This document shows, in pieces, positions 14,067 to 20,500 of a stretch of DNA of 21,600 nt; the stretch's first letter is position 1; every line of letters begins with the position of its first letter. Origin of the DNA: CAZTEB01 sp964612735 (GTDB lineage: Bacteria; Patescibacteriota; Microgenomatia; UBA1400; PJMF01). Where the stretch lies: positions 1 to 21,600 of the forward strand of contig CAZTEB010000011.1 in assembly GCA_964612735.1 (NCBI GenBank). The letters run 5' to 3'. The position numbers and the translations under genes were made by a program. A model generated the notes under the pieces. It saw only the letters and a list, made by a program, of their open reading frames with translations. It did not search any database and was not told where the DNA came from.

Positions 14067-14075
14067 CCAACCACT

Positions 14076-14990
14076 ATGTCATACGTTTTAGCCGTTGATG
14101 GTGGTGGCACTAAAACCAAGATTGTCTGTGCTGATGATCAGGGTACTGTAGTTGGTGAAGGTCTCTCAGGACCTACCAATCTTACAGCTACCAGCCTGGG
14201 AGCAGCTAGCTTTAATTTGAAAGAAGCCATTCGCCAGGCTACTCAAGACTTGCCTGAAGGCTGGAGTGCCTTGAAGATGGTGATGGGAGTGGCTGGCATC
14301 GATAGTCCCGCAGAAGAACAAGTAGCTCGAGATGTGTTCTCACAGGTGTTGCAGTACTATCAGATAGCAGAGCTCGAGCTCGTTAATGACACCGTCATCG
14401 CCTTGGCAAGTGGTAGTGAACGCGAAGATGCACTGGTACTTGTCGCCGGTACCGGCTCGAACTGCTATGGTACAAACTCTCGAAGTGAGGAAGCACGAGC
14501 TGGTGGCATGGATTTTCTGATCAGTGATGAAGGATCTGGGTATGCCATAGGCCGTGAGGTGCTCAGAGCAGCTATTCGCAGCTATGATGGCAGATCAGCA
14601 AAAACGGCTTTAGAGCAGTTGGTGCTCCAGCAATTTGGGTTGTCTAGCATGGCTGATATCAAGCAGGCTGTGTATAACCCGACGCTTGGAAAAGCTGAGG
14701 TGGCTGAGTTAGCTACGCTCTGCATCAAGGCGCAGGATCAAGGTGATGAGATAGCTGGTGGTATTCTTGAGGCTGCTGTAGCCGAACTGATCACTATGGT
14801 CCAGGCTGTGGCAACTAAGCTTGCATTAGTGGAGTCTGGATTCGACTGTGTGCTAGTGGGAGGGGTAACCACTGTCCCCTACGTAAGCGACTTACTGCGA
14901 CAGCAACTTACCCAACTCTACCCCAGCATACAGATAGTAGTGCCTACTCGAGAGCCAGTGTATGGCGCTCTGTCTTTGGCGCTAAAGTAA
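14076..14990 (+). CDS. BadF/BadG/BcrA/BcrD-family ATPase, N-acetylglucosamine kinase type
   Basis: A 304-aa ASKHA-fold kinase. The phosphate-1 loop is VDGGGTKTK near the N-terminus, GVAGIDSP follows, and VNDTVIALASG carries the catalytic-Asp region. The phosphate-2 loop is VAGTGSNCYG, followed by GMDFLISDEGSGYAIGREVL, which is typical of N-acetylglucosamine/glucosamine kinases. VLVGGVTTVPYVSDLL is the adenosine loop. It would phosphorylate an amino sugar for cell-wall recycling or salvage. The exact sugar is inferred. An in-frame ATG at 13965 is rejected: it adds 37 residues unlike the family and lies upstream of the promoter. It is divergent from the unknown gene at 13944. Confidence 0.88.
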   Translation: MSYVLAVDGGGTKTKIVCADDQGTVVGEGLSGPTNLTATSLGAASFNLKEAIRQATQDLPEGWSALKMVMGVAGIDSPAEEQVARDVFSQVLQYYQIAELELVNDTVIALASGSEREDALVLVAGTGSNCYGTNSRSEEARAGGMDFLISDEGSGYAIGREVLRAAIRSYDGRSAKTALEQLVLQQFGLSSMADIKQAVYNPTLGKAEVAELATLCIKAQDQGDEIAGGILEAAVAELITMVQAVATKLALVESGFDCVLVGGVTTVPYVSDLLRQQLTQLYPSIQIVVPTREPVYGALSLALK

Positions 14991-15017
14991 CGCAACTTCG
15001 GGCTTTTTTTCATCTGG

Positions 15018-15026
15018 TGGTATACT
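15018..15026 (+). promoter_or_regulatory. Extended -10 TGGTATACT before the 15033 gene
   Basis: TGGTATACT ends exactly 6 nt before the ATG at 15033, so the predicted transcription start is the start codon itself. There is no Shine-Dalgarno sequence. It follows a T run (15004-15010) that may belong to a weak terminator of the kinase gene. Confidence 0.55.
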
Positions 15027-15032
15027 ACAGCC

Positions 15033-15365
15033 ATGACAACTAGAGATGCTCAGCGCACCATTGCAGTATTAGCACACGCTATCTATAACTCCAGGCTTCC
15101 CTCCACTGCGGAGAGTCACAGCTATAGTGGTCAATTTGACCAGTATGGCAGTATCGACTTTAGACAAGATGGTAGTAAGCGAATCTTTGGTACAGGCGAC
15201 GGCTCGATCATTAAAGTTGACTACAATGGTGAGGGTAGGATTGAAGTCAGATTTAGCGGCAGCTCTGTCCTGAGTGCTCGTGATCAAGATTACACCGAGT
15301 ACAACAGCATTAGAGTCTCAGGCTCTCAAGTGACCGTAGACACGCACGTCTTCACCGTTTCATGA
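15033..15365 (+). CDS. Hypothetical protein, 110 aa
   Basis: Not recognised. A short N-terminal helix (QRTIAVLAHAIYNSR) is followed by a Gly/Ser/Asp-rich, alternating sequence that suggests small beta strands (FDQYGSIDFRQDGSKRIFG, IKVDYNGEGRIEVRFSG, SIRVSGSQVTVDTHVFTV). There is no clear signal peptide or cysteine. The stop overlaps the next start in an ATGA (15362-15365), so the pair is probably translated together. The upstream extended -10 abuts the start codon, which supports a real expressed gene. Confidence 0.65.
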   Translation: MTTRDAQRTIAVLAHAIYNSRLPSTAESHSYSGQFDQYGSIDFRQDGSKRIFGTGDGSIIKVDYNGEGRIEVRFSGSSVLSARDQDYTEYNSIRVSGSQVTVDTHVFTVS

Positions 15366-15760
15366 GAGACTTCGAGATAGCAGCCTTAGTTTTCATAGCT
15401 TGGGTGCTTTTATATCACTCATCGTACTCTAGAGCAGATCATCGCCATGAAGTTCAGTCAGTCGATGACGGCTACAAGATCTCATTTAAAGTTGAAGACG
15501 GTATCAGCTGGGAAAAGATCGGGTTTCGTGACGAGAACTATCGTTACAAAATCTATGAGCACGGTCCGGTCTACTCGCACGAGTTTAAAGTTCGTCATGA
15601 GTATGGTAATGAATTCACCTTTCGTCACCGCAATAGCCAGTTTTTTGAAGTCGAGGATCAGTACGGTAAAACTGTCCAGCTTGAGCTCGATGGCTATGAA
15701 TACGTCATCTTACGCTGGAAAGACAATCCTTCTAAGAAGTATCGCTTCAGGGTCTCGTAG
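15362..15760 (+). CDS. Hypothetical N-terminally anchored protein, 132 aa
   Basis: Not recognised. An N-terminal hydrophobic segment (about residues 5-20, IAALVFIAWVLLYHSS) could be a signal anchor. The rest is rich in His, Tyr, Phe, Glu and Arg, with alternating charged/aromatic strands (YKISFKVEDG, YRYKIYEHGP, EFTFRHRNSQFFEVED, YEYVILRWKD) that suggest a small beta-sandwich or barrel outside the membrane. Its start overlaps the stop of the preceding gene by 4 nt. It converges on the DUF1599-like gene with a 3-nt gap. Confidence 0.65.
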   Translation: MRDFEIAALVFIAWVLLYHSSYSRADHRHEVQSVDDGYKISFKVEDGISWEKIGFRDENYRYKIYEHGPVYSHEFKVRHEYGNEFTFRHRNSQFFEVEDQYGKTVQLELDGYEYVILRWKDNPSKKYRFRVS

Positions 15761-15763
15761 CGA

Positions 15764-16084
15764 TTAGACGTCTGCGAGTTTACCCTCATCAACCTCGAGG
15801 GTTTGAAACTGATCGCGGCGTAGTAACACTGCAATGATGGCGTACACGGCCAAGTCTACCCAGGTTTCTTCGATAGATTCATTAGTTGGAGTATCGCCCG
15901 ACATCAATAAATGCTTGAGTCGCTCGATTTTCTCGGTCATTCGGAAGGCGATGCCCATTTCTTTGACAGACAAAATGTTGCCTTTGCCGTAGTCTTTGTG
16001 CTTCTTGAGGAACATCTGCATTAGATCATCAAGCACAAGTTGGTAGGCCTGGTCGAGGGTTTTGGGATCAGTTTTGGAAGACAC
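15764..16084 (-). CDS. DUF1599-like (nucleotide-modification-associated / MazG-like) helical protein
   Basis: 106 aa from the GTG at 16084, chosen because AAGGAG lies 5 nt upstream. An ATG at 16129 would add 15 unrelated residues and lies essentially at the predicted transcription start. The core KKHKDYGKGNIL...GIAFRMTEKIERLKHLL...ESIEETWVDLAVYAIIAVLL resembles DUF1599, with a K-DYG motif, an EKI-R helix and an E-x-W-x-DLA-YA helix. These acidic positions recall all-alpha NTP pyrophosphohydrolases, so a nucleotide-hydrolysing role is possible but unproven. It is a single-gene unit with its own promoter, divergent from tRNA-Glu. Confidence 0.7.
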   Translation of the reverse strand: MSSKTDPKTLDQAYQLVLDDLMQMFLKKHKDYGKGNILSVKEMGIAFRMTEKIERLKHLLMSGDTPTNESIEETWVDLAVYAIIAVLLRRDQFQTLEVDEGKLADV

Positions 16085-16115
16085 GTTGCTCCTTCTAGTT
16101 GATGGTACGAACTCC

Positions 16116-16145
16116 ACTATAACGAACACTGTACGACTGCGTCAA
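16116..16145 (-). promoter_or_regulatory. Promoter of the DUF1599-like gene
   Basis: On the minus strand TTGACG (16145-16140), an 18-nt spacer and TATAGT (16121-16116). Each box matches consensus at 5/6 positions. The start site would be near 16109, giving a leader of about 25 nt with AAGGAG before the GTG at 16084. Confidence 0.65.
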
Positions 16146-16148
16146 ACA

Positions 16149-16177
16149 TTGGGACTCAGGGGCAGCTCTGGTATAAT
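16149..16177 (+). promoter_or_regulatory. Promoter of tRNA-Glu
   Basis: TTGGGA (16149-16154), a 17-nt spacer and a perfect TATAAT (16172-16177) preceded by TGG (an extended -10). The start site would be near 16184, 10 nt before the tRNA. It is back to back with the DUF1599-like gene promoter. Confidence 0.75.
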
Positions 16178-16193
16178 GGTCACTTGATACAGC

Positions 16194-16265
16194 GGCCTCA
16201 TCGTCTAACGGTTAGGACACCGGGTTTTCATCCCGGCAATCGGGGTTCGATTCCCCGTGAGGTCA
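16194..16265 (+). tRNA. tRNA-Glu (anticodon UUC)
   Basis: A complete cloverleaf. The acceptor stem GGCCTCA/TGAGGTC has one G-U pair, the anticodon stem CCGGG/CCCGG encloses loop TTTTCAT (anticodon TTC), and the T arm is CGGGG-TTCGATT-CCCCG. The discriminator is A and CCA is not encoded. A strong promoter lies upstream and a hairpin terminator starts 4 nt downstream, so the gene is a stand-alone transcription unit. Confidence 0.97.
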
Positions 16266-16268
16266 CAA

Positions 16269-16294
16269 AAAAGCCCTCATTACTGAGGGCTTTT
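16269..16294. terminator. Bidirectional intrinsic terminator
   Basis: A perfect 11-bp stem AAAAGCCCTCA (16269-16279) / TGAGGGCTTTT (16284-16294) with loop TTAC. A T run follows on both strands, so it can end tRNA-Glu transcription and also the minus-strand membrane-protein gene whose stop is at 16316. It is the only strong hairpin terminator I found in the window. Confidence 0.85.
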
Positions 16295-16315
16295 CTATTT
16301 TCATATACAAGAGTG

Positions 16316-16807
16316 TTACTTATACTCCCCTTCAACCTCAAACAAGATGTAGAGGCCGATGGCGAGACCGATCACGGTGCCAAGGAGTGAGTTGGTGGCA
16401 AAGTTGCCGAGTAGGATCACCAAAGCCAAGTTTTGCAGAATGCTGATAGCCATACTCCAGAACATCAGGATCCAACCAGCTTTTTGTCGAGCCTTGAGTG
16501 GCTTGAAGGCCCAGAGTAGTACAGCTGCTGAAGCAAGCTGGAGCACACCTGAGACTAAGAAGTACTCAGAGTCGAAGCCAGCCAGTTCGTACCAAACGTT
16601 AGAGCTGATACCAAGTCCCATCGAGAGCATGTTAAGTCCTGAGAAGACTCCGAGTACTCCTCCCAAGCCAGCGAGCCAAGGAGCGATGGCAGCTAAAAAG
16701 CCAACTAGGCCTTTGGGAAGATGAGGCACGCCTTTGAAGACGGGTCTGATCTGATTGATGGCGTCAGTAACTGACTTAGATGTAAAGAACGCAGGGACGT
16801 TGGTCAT
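16316..16807 (-). CDS. Hypothetical four-helix membrane protein, 163 aa
   Basis: Not recognised. After a ~30-residue amphipathic/basic N-terminus come four membrane segments: about 34-64 (Gly-rich), 81-101, 110-134 and 140-157. Short loops separate them and a charged C-terminus (EVEGEYK) follows. The hydrophobic core contains no obvious catalytic or ion-binding charges. It has its own extended -10 promoter (TGCTATACT) and an intrinsic terminator, so it is a monocistronic unit. The ATG at 16807 has AAGG 6 nt upstream. Confidence 0.75.
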   Translation of the reverse strand: MTNVPAFFTSKSVTDAINQIRPVFKGVPHLPKGLVGFLAAIAPWLAGLGGVLGVFSGLNMLSMGLGISSNVWYELAGFDSEYFLVSGVLQLASAAVLLWAFKPLKARQKAGWILMFWSMAISILQNLALVILLGNFATNSLLGTVIGLAIGLYILFEVEGEYK

Positions 16808-16836
16808 AGTGGGCCTTAACTGCTAGTACTGAAAGT

Positions 16837-16845
16837 AGTATAGCA
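16837..16845 (-). promoter_or_regulatory. Extended -10 TGCTATACT of the membrane protein gene
   Basis: The minus strand reads TGCTATACT (16845-16837) in the 41-nt gap after the HD gene. It predicts a leader of about 20-25 nt before the ATG at 16807. The -35 position falls inside the end of the HD gene and is weak. Confidence 0.5.
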
Positions 16846-16848
16846 GAG

Positions 16849-17502
16849 TCAGCTATGACTGACAGTAACCTCCTTTGTCCTGAGTTGTTCAGCTAGCTCG
16901 TCAACGTTTTTGGGATCGAGTGTGGTGATATCAATGTTCGTGTGATCTTGCAGCTGTTGTTGAATGACAGCTCCCGCGGCAAACAACTTATCAAGTTTTT
17001 GCTGCTGCTCTGGTCGTCTTCGAACTAGGTCGTCGAAGCGCTCTCTAAGTGTGAGTAATCCGTATGGGCCAACTCTCATATCTGCGTGCAGGCAGATTTT
17101 CTTAGCCCAATCATCACTCTCTACAAATGTCTCTGCGGCTTCCCAATGACTATGTTCGCATAGCTCGATGGCTTCATCTGAAATACCAAGTTCCCTGAGT
17201 ATGCCCAGGGTAGCCTCATCTGGATTACTACCGTACTTCTCAAGAAGACTAGCTTGCGTCTGTTTGTACTCCTCAATGCGTCCTAGGTCCTCAGCATCAA
17301 ATAATGATGTGTCATTGAAGTCAATCTTTAGCACGTTTCCCATGTCGTGAAGAAGTGAAGTAATGATGATGCTTTCAGTATTTAGAATAATCGAAGCTTG
17401 AAAATGGTCGCAGATAGTTTTGGCGACAGCAGCCACTCTGAGCATGTGTCGTTGTAAATTGGTTGGTACTTGGTAATGGTGGTAAATAGCCTGAATGTTC
17501 AT
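16849..17502 (-). CDS. HD-domain phosphohydrolase-like protein
   Basis: A 217-aa protein with the HD superfamily metal ligands: His19 in LQRHMLRVA, His52-Asp53 in SLLHDMGN, and a later Asp in CLHADMRVGPYG. A His-rich helix HSHWEAAETF lies between them. Family members hydrolyse phosphate esters of nucleotides or cyclic nucleotides. The substrate is not evident. The ATG at 17502 overlaps the yraN stop in an ATGA, so it is translationally coupled and is the last gene of the dnaE-pyrG-PRTase-rplS-yraN-HD run. Confidence 0.82.
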   Translation of the reverse strand: MNIQAIYHHYQVPTNLQRHMLRVAAVAKTICDHFQASIILNTESIIITSLLHDMGNVLKIDFNDTSLFDAEDLGRIEEYKQTQASLLEKYGSNPDEATLGILRELGISDEAIELCEHSHWEAAETFVESDDWAKKICLHADMRVGPYGLLTLRERFDDLVRRRPEQQQKLDKLFAAGAVIQQQLQDHTNIDITTLDPKNVDELAEQLRTKEVTVSHS

Positions 17503-17915
17503 GTCCAGCTGATATTGCGGTAATGCTCTACTCTACCTTGTGTCACCGTAATGATATCAAATCGATAGTCATACTCGCCGAGCTTCTTTTGTCTGCGATA
17601 GATGCCAGCTACGTACTGCATCGAGCGCAGTTTTGCTTGGGAGACGGCTTTGCTAGGATGACCGAACATACCGCTAGAGCGAGTTTTTACCTCGATAAAT
17701 ACGACTTCATCTAGCTTGGTATCAAGAGCGATGATGTCGAGCTCTTTGTGCTGAAACGCGAGATTAGTATCCAGGATTCTATAACCGTGTTGTAATAGGA
17801 ATTGGGCGGCTAGTTCTTCACCGCGACTGCCGAGCTTAAGCTTTGGTTGCTGCAGCTGTTGGTTGGTGAGTCGCCTTTTCTTTAATTCTGGTGGCGGCTT
17901 TACCGATACGATCAC
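17499..17915 (-). CDS. yraN: YraN family (UPF0102) endonuclease-like protein
   Basis: A 138-aa protein with a PD-(D/E)XK nuclease-like fold. It shows the family pattern GSRGEELAAQFL...GYRILDTN, then HKELDIIALD (Asp60) and VVFIEVKTRS (Glu75, Lys77), followed by KAVSQAKLRSMQYVAG. The usual GEIDLIA reads KELDIIA here. The only conventional in-frame start before the conserved core is the GTG at 17915, which lies 80 nt inside rplS in another frame. No ATG, GTG or TTG occurs in frame between it and GSRGEEL. The first ~25 residues are therefore read from rplS sequence and are basic/Pro-rich, unlike the family. A non-standard start (for example the CTG at codon 21) cannot be excluded. The cellular role of the family is unsettled. 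Confidence 0.85.
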   Translation of the reverse strand: MIVSVKPPPELKKRRLTNQQLQQPKLKLGSRGEELAAQFLLQHGYRILDTNLAFQHKELDIIALDTKLDEVVFIEVKTRSSGMFGHPSKAVSQAKLRSMQYVAGIYRRQKKLGEYDYRFDIITVTQGRVEHYRNISWT

Positions 17916-18195
17916 GCAAGTAGTATAACTTACTGCGTCGAACCTGACCTTTTCTCTTTACCTCAATCTTCTTGATAGAAGGAAGTTGAACAGGAAAGAT
18001 CTTTTCAACACCGATGCCATTGGCGCCCTGCTTGCGGACTGTGAAGGACTTACCACTACCAGCATTCTTGATAGCAATGACGATACCCTCGAAAACCTGG
18101 ATACGACTTTTCTTGCCCTCTTGAATCTCTTGATGAACACGAACGGTGTCACCAGAGCTGATGGATTGGTCGTTATACTTGAAGTATTGTGCCAT
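17836..18195 (-). CDS. rplS: 50S ribosomal protein L19
   Basis: 119 aa with the L19 fold: SGDTVRVHQEIQEGKKSRIQVFEGIVIA at the N-terminal half, KSFTVRKQGANGIGVEKIFP, and the family ending KLYYLRDRIGKAATRIKEK. A ~12-residue Thr/Ala/Gln tail follows that is not part of the conserved protein and overlaps the start of yraN. The ATG at 18195 is only 12 nt from the upstream gene's stop and lacks a Shine-Dalgarno sequence. Instead a good promoter sits across that stop codon, so rplS is probably transcribed from its own start as well as by read-through. Confidence 0.96.
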   Translation of the reverse strand: MAQYFKYNDQSISSGDTVRVHQEIQEGKKSRIQVFEGIVIAIKNAGSGKSFTVRKQGANGIGVEKIFPVQLPSIKKIEVKRKGQVRRSKLYYLRDRIGKAATRIKEKATHQPTAAATKA

Positions 18196-18204
18196 AAGAG
18201 CTGT

Positions 18205-18233
18205 ATTCTACTCGAGATCGGCAAAGAGTGCAA
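18205..18233 (-). promoter_or_regulatory. Internal promoter of rplS
   Basis: On the minus strand TTGCAC (18233-18228), a 17-nt spacer and TAGAAT (18210-18205), with 9 nt to the rplS ATG. The first three bases of the -10 box are the TAG stop codon of the phosphoribosyltransferase gene. There is no Shine-Dalgarno sequence between it and the ATG, so a leaderless or near-leaderless rplS mRNA is predicted. Confidence 0.55.
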
Positions 18234-18804
18234 CTTCCTGCTGAGAAAAGCCTACTTCGAGTAACTGGGAGTGAATGCGTTGCTCATCGTCACCAGCGTC
18301 ACGCCAGAGCTGAGTAAGCGTCTCGATAGTTTCTCTGGTTTCATTGGGGAAGATTACCCAAGCCTCGCTGTCTCTGGCTGAAAAATCTACCTCAACTTCA
18401 GCCCAGGGTTTGCTAACGAGTACCGCGGTGCTAATCTTTGCTGCGCCGTGATGCTGGATATATTCGTTGGCGAGTTTAAGAGTGCCGCCGGTGTCGAGAA
18501 TGTCGTCAAAGATCAAGATTTTCTCTCCCCTGATAGTCACTGGAAGGCTTTGGGTGATAACTGGTGTCTTAGCAGTAGTGCCGATGCCAGTGTAAAACTC
18601 AATCTGCATGGTGCTGATGTTATCTATCTGGAGGTAGTCGACAAGTGAGCGAGAGAAGGTTAGTCCTCCCTTAGCTAGGGCCACTATTCTGTCAAACTCT
18701 TCGCCTGAATTAAGGATCTCTTGACCAAGTGCAAAGATGTCATCGCCTAGCTGCTCCCAGCTGTAGTACTCATAGGCTTGGTCGTGGATGGTGGTCCGTT
18801 TCAT
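18208..18804 (-). CDS. Type I phosphoribosyltransferase (purine salvage-like)
   Basis: A 198-aa protein with the PRPP-binding loop ILIFDDILDTGGTLK (97-110), preceded by an LAKGGLTFSRSLVDYL segment (43-58) that matches the PPi-binding loop region of xanthine/hypoxanthine-type enzymes. It would transfer phosphoribose from PRPP to a nucleobase, probably a purine; the base is inferred. A C-terminal extension (about 155-198) rich in Glu/Gln looks helical and is not needed for the core fold. The ATG at 18804 overlaps the pyrG stop in an ATGA, which implies coupled translation with CTP synthase. Confidence 0.85.
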   Translation of the reverse strand: MKRTTIHDQAYEYYSWEQLGDDIFALGQEILNSGEEFDRIVALAKGGLTFSRSLVDYLQIDNISTMQIEFYTGIGTTAKTPVITQSLPVTIRGEKILIFDDILDTGGTLKLANEYIQHHGAAKISTAVLVSKPWAEVEVDFSARDSEAWVIFPNETRETIETLTQLWRDAGDDEQRIHSQLLEVGFSQQEVALFADLE

Positions 18805-20492
18805 GAGGTGTGTTTGAGAACCGCAGCTAAGTACTCGATGAAGATCGGGTGTGGTTGAAGCGGCTTAGATTTATACTCGGGGTGTGCTTGGGTTGCCAAA
18901 AAGAAAGGATGGTCTTTTTTGGGCAGCTCTATCATCTCGACGAAAAAATCATCTGGAGACGTGCCTGAGATCACAAATCCTGCTTCCTCTAGTCGGTCTC
19001 GATACTCGTTATTGAACTCGAAGCGATGGCGATGACGCTCGGAGATTAGGCTCTTCTTGCTATCTTTAAAGGCTTTGTGCTTTTTATAGATCGAGTGCGC
19101 TAGGGTACCAGGTTTAAGTACGCAGTCATACGCGCCAAGTCGCATGCTAGCACCGTCACCTTTGATGCGCTGATACTTCTCTTCAAATGGAATGTCATGG
19201 ATGATGGGATGTGGTGTCTCTGGGGCTACTTCGGTGGTGTGGGCCTTTTCCAGTCCCAGTACGTTTCTGGCGAACTCAATTGAGGCCAGCTGCATTCCGT
19301 AACAGAGACCCAAGTAAGGGATTTTGTGCTCTCGGGCATATTGGATGGCGTTAATCTTGCCTTCTACTCCACGCTCTCCCCAGCCGATCGGGACGATAAT
19401 CCCATCAAGCCCTTCGAGTTCTTTGATCTTTTTCCCACTTTTCTCTATTTGCTCGGCATCAATGAACTGTATATCAAGTTCTATTTTGTGATGCCAGCTA
19501 GCATGATTGAGTGACTCAAGCAGCGAGGCGTAGGAGTCTACCAATTGGTAGTCTCCAGTAGTTATGTACTTGGCTACGATGCCTAATGAAATCTTAGTTT
19601 TTTTCTCAGCAAGGATGATATCTACCAGCTTTTGCCAAGAGTTTAGTTTTTTATCCTTGGAGCTTAGGTGAAGTTTTTGGAGTACTTTTTTATCAAATTG
19701 CTGCTCTTTGAGGATGAGCGGTATTTGATAGATACTCTGCGCATCTGGGTTGGAGATAACGTCATCAGTACTAAGATTACAGTAGTACGCCACTTTTTCT
19801 TTGCGTTTGTCATCAATGGGTTGCTCTGCCCTACCTACGATGAAGTCTGGCTGGATGCCCATGGTGTTCAGGAGTCGTACTGAGAGTTGGGTGGGTTTTG
19901 ATTTAAGCTCGTCGATATGGGCTGGGCGTGGGAAGTAGGTGACGTGAACGTGAACTACGTCCTGAGGATGACGTAGCTTCATAATCCGATACGTTTCGTA
20001 GTACACCGCATTTTGATACTCACCCACCGTGCCACCAAGCTCAACTAGAGTAATATCAAAGTTCTTTCCCGCTGCTTTAATTCGTCGAATCGCTTCTTCT
20101 GGAACGTACGGAATAGTATCTACAGTAGCACCGTTAAAGTGAAGATTTCGGGTGTCGTCAATGACTTTGGTGTAGATTTGACCAATAGTCGTAAAGTTTT
20201 TGTTGCCGACTTCTTGGCCCAAGAATCGCTCGTATGAACCAAGGTCTAGATCAGCTTCCAAGCCATCTTCACACAAAAAGACATCACCGTGCTCTGTCGG
20301 ATTGATATTGCCAGAATCTAAGTTTAAGTAGTTTTCACACTTGATGTTCGAGACCGAGTAGCCTTGCTCTTTGAGCAACACTCCGAGTGAAGCCGCCGTA
20401 ATACCCTTGCCGAGGCCTGATAAGACGCCGCCAGAGACGAACACAAATTTTGGTGCGTGTGAAGATTTGCTGCGAAGTCCACGGATGTCCAT
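18801..20492 (-). CDS. pyrG: CTP synthase
   Basis: Makes CTP from UTP with ATP and glutamine. It has 563 aa with both domains present. The synthetase domain has the P-loop-like SGGVLSGLGKG (20-30), EHGDVFLCEDG (67-77) and LDLGSYERF. The class I glutamine amidotransferase domain has the nucleophile Cys397 (GLCYGMQ) and His537/Glu539 (QAHPEYKSKP). Three conserved stretches deviate from the usual family sequence. KLDPYINVDPG reads KCENYLNLDSG, GGTVGDIES reads GGTVGEYQN (153-161), and the oxyanion-loop PGGFG reads PIGWG (368-372). The start ATG at 20492 lies 8 nt after a TAGAAT box without a Shine-Dalgarno sequence. It is followed by the phosphoribosyltransferase with a 4-nt overlap. Confidence 0.96.
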   Translation of the reverse strand: MDIRGLRSKSSHAPKFVFVSGGVLSGLGKGITAASLGVLLKEQGYSVSNIKCENYLNLDSGNINPTEHGDVFLCEDGLEADLDLGSYERFLGQEVGNKNFTTIGQIYTKVIDDTRNLHFNGATVDTIPYVPEEAIRRIKAAGKNFDITLVELGGTVGEYQNAVYYETYRIMKLRHPQDVVHVHVTYFPRPAHIDELKSKPTQLSVRLLNTMGIQPDFIVGRAEQPIDDKRKEKVAYYCNLSTDDVISNPDAQSIYQIPLILKEQQFDKKVLQKLHLSSKDKKLNSWQKLVDIILAEKKTKISLGIVAKYITTGDYQLVDSYASLLESLNHASWHHKIELDIQFIDAEQIEKSGKKIKELEGLDGIIVPIGWGERGVEGKINAIQYAREHKIPYLGLCYGMQLASIEFARNVLGLEKAHTTEVAPETPHPIIHDIPFEEKYQRIKGDGASMRLGAYDCVLKPGTLAHSIYKKHKAFKDSKKSLISERHRHRFEFNNEYRDRLEEAGFVISGTSPDDFFVEMIELPKKDHPFFLATQAHPEYKSKPLQPHPIFIEYLAAVLKHTS

Positions 20493-20500
20493 GGAGTAAC

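Noticed and set aside
13965..14075. Longer start for the sugar kinase
   Set aside because: The extension is Cys/Phe/Leu-rich, absent from the family, and lies upstream of the predicted transcription start. The kinase motif starts right after the Met at 14076.
14991..15010. Intrinsic terminator after the sugar kinase
   Set aside because: A T run is present, but I could not find a stable stem in front of it (only a 4-bp AAGT/ACTT), so it is not listed as a terminator.
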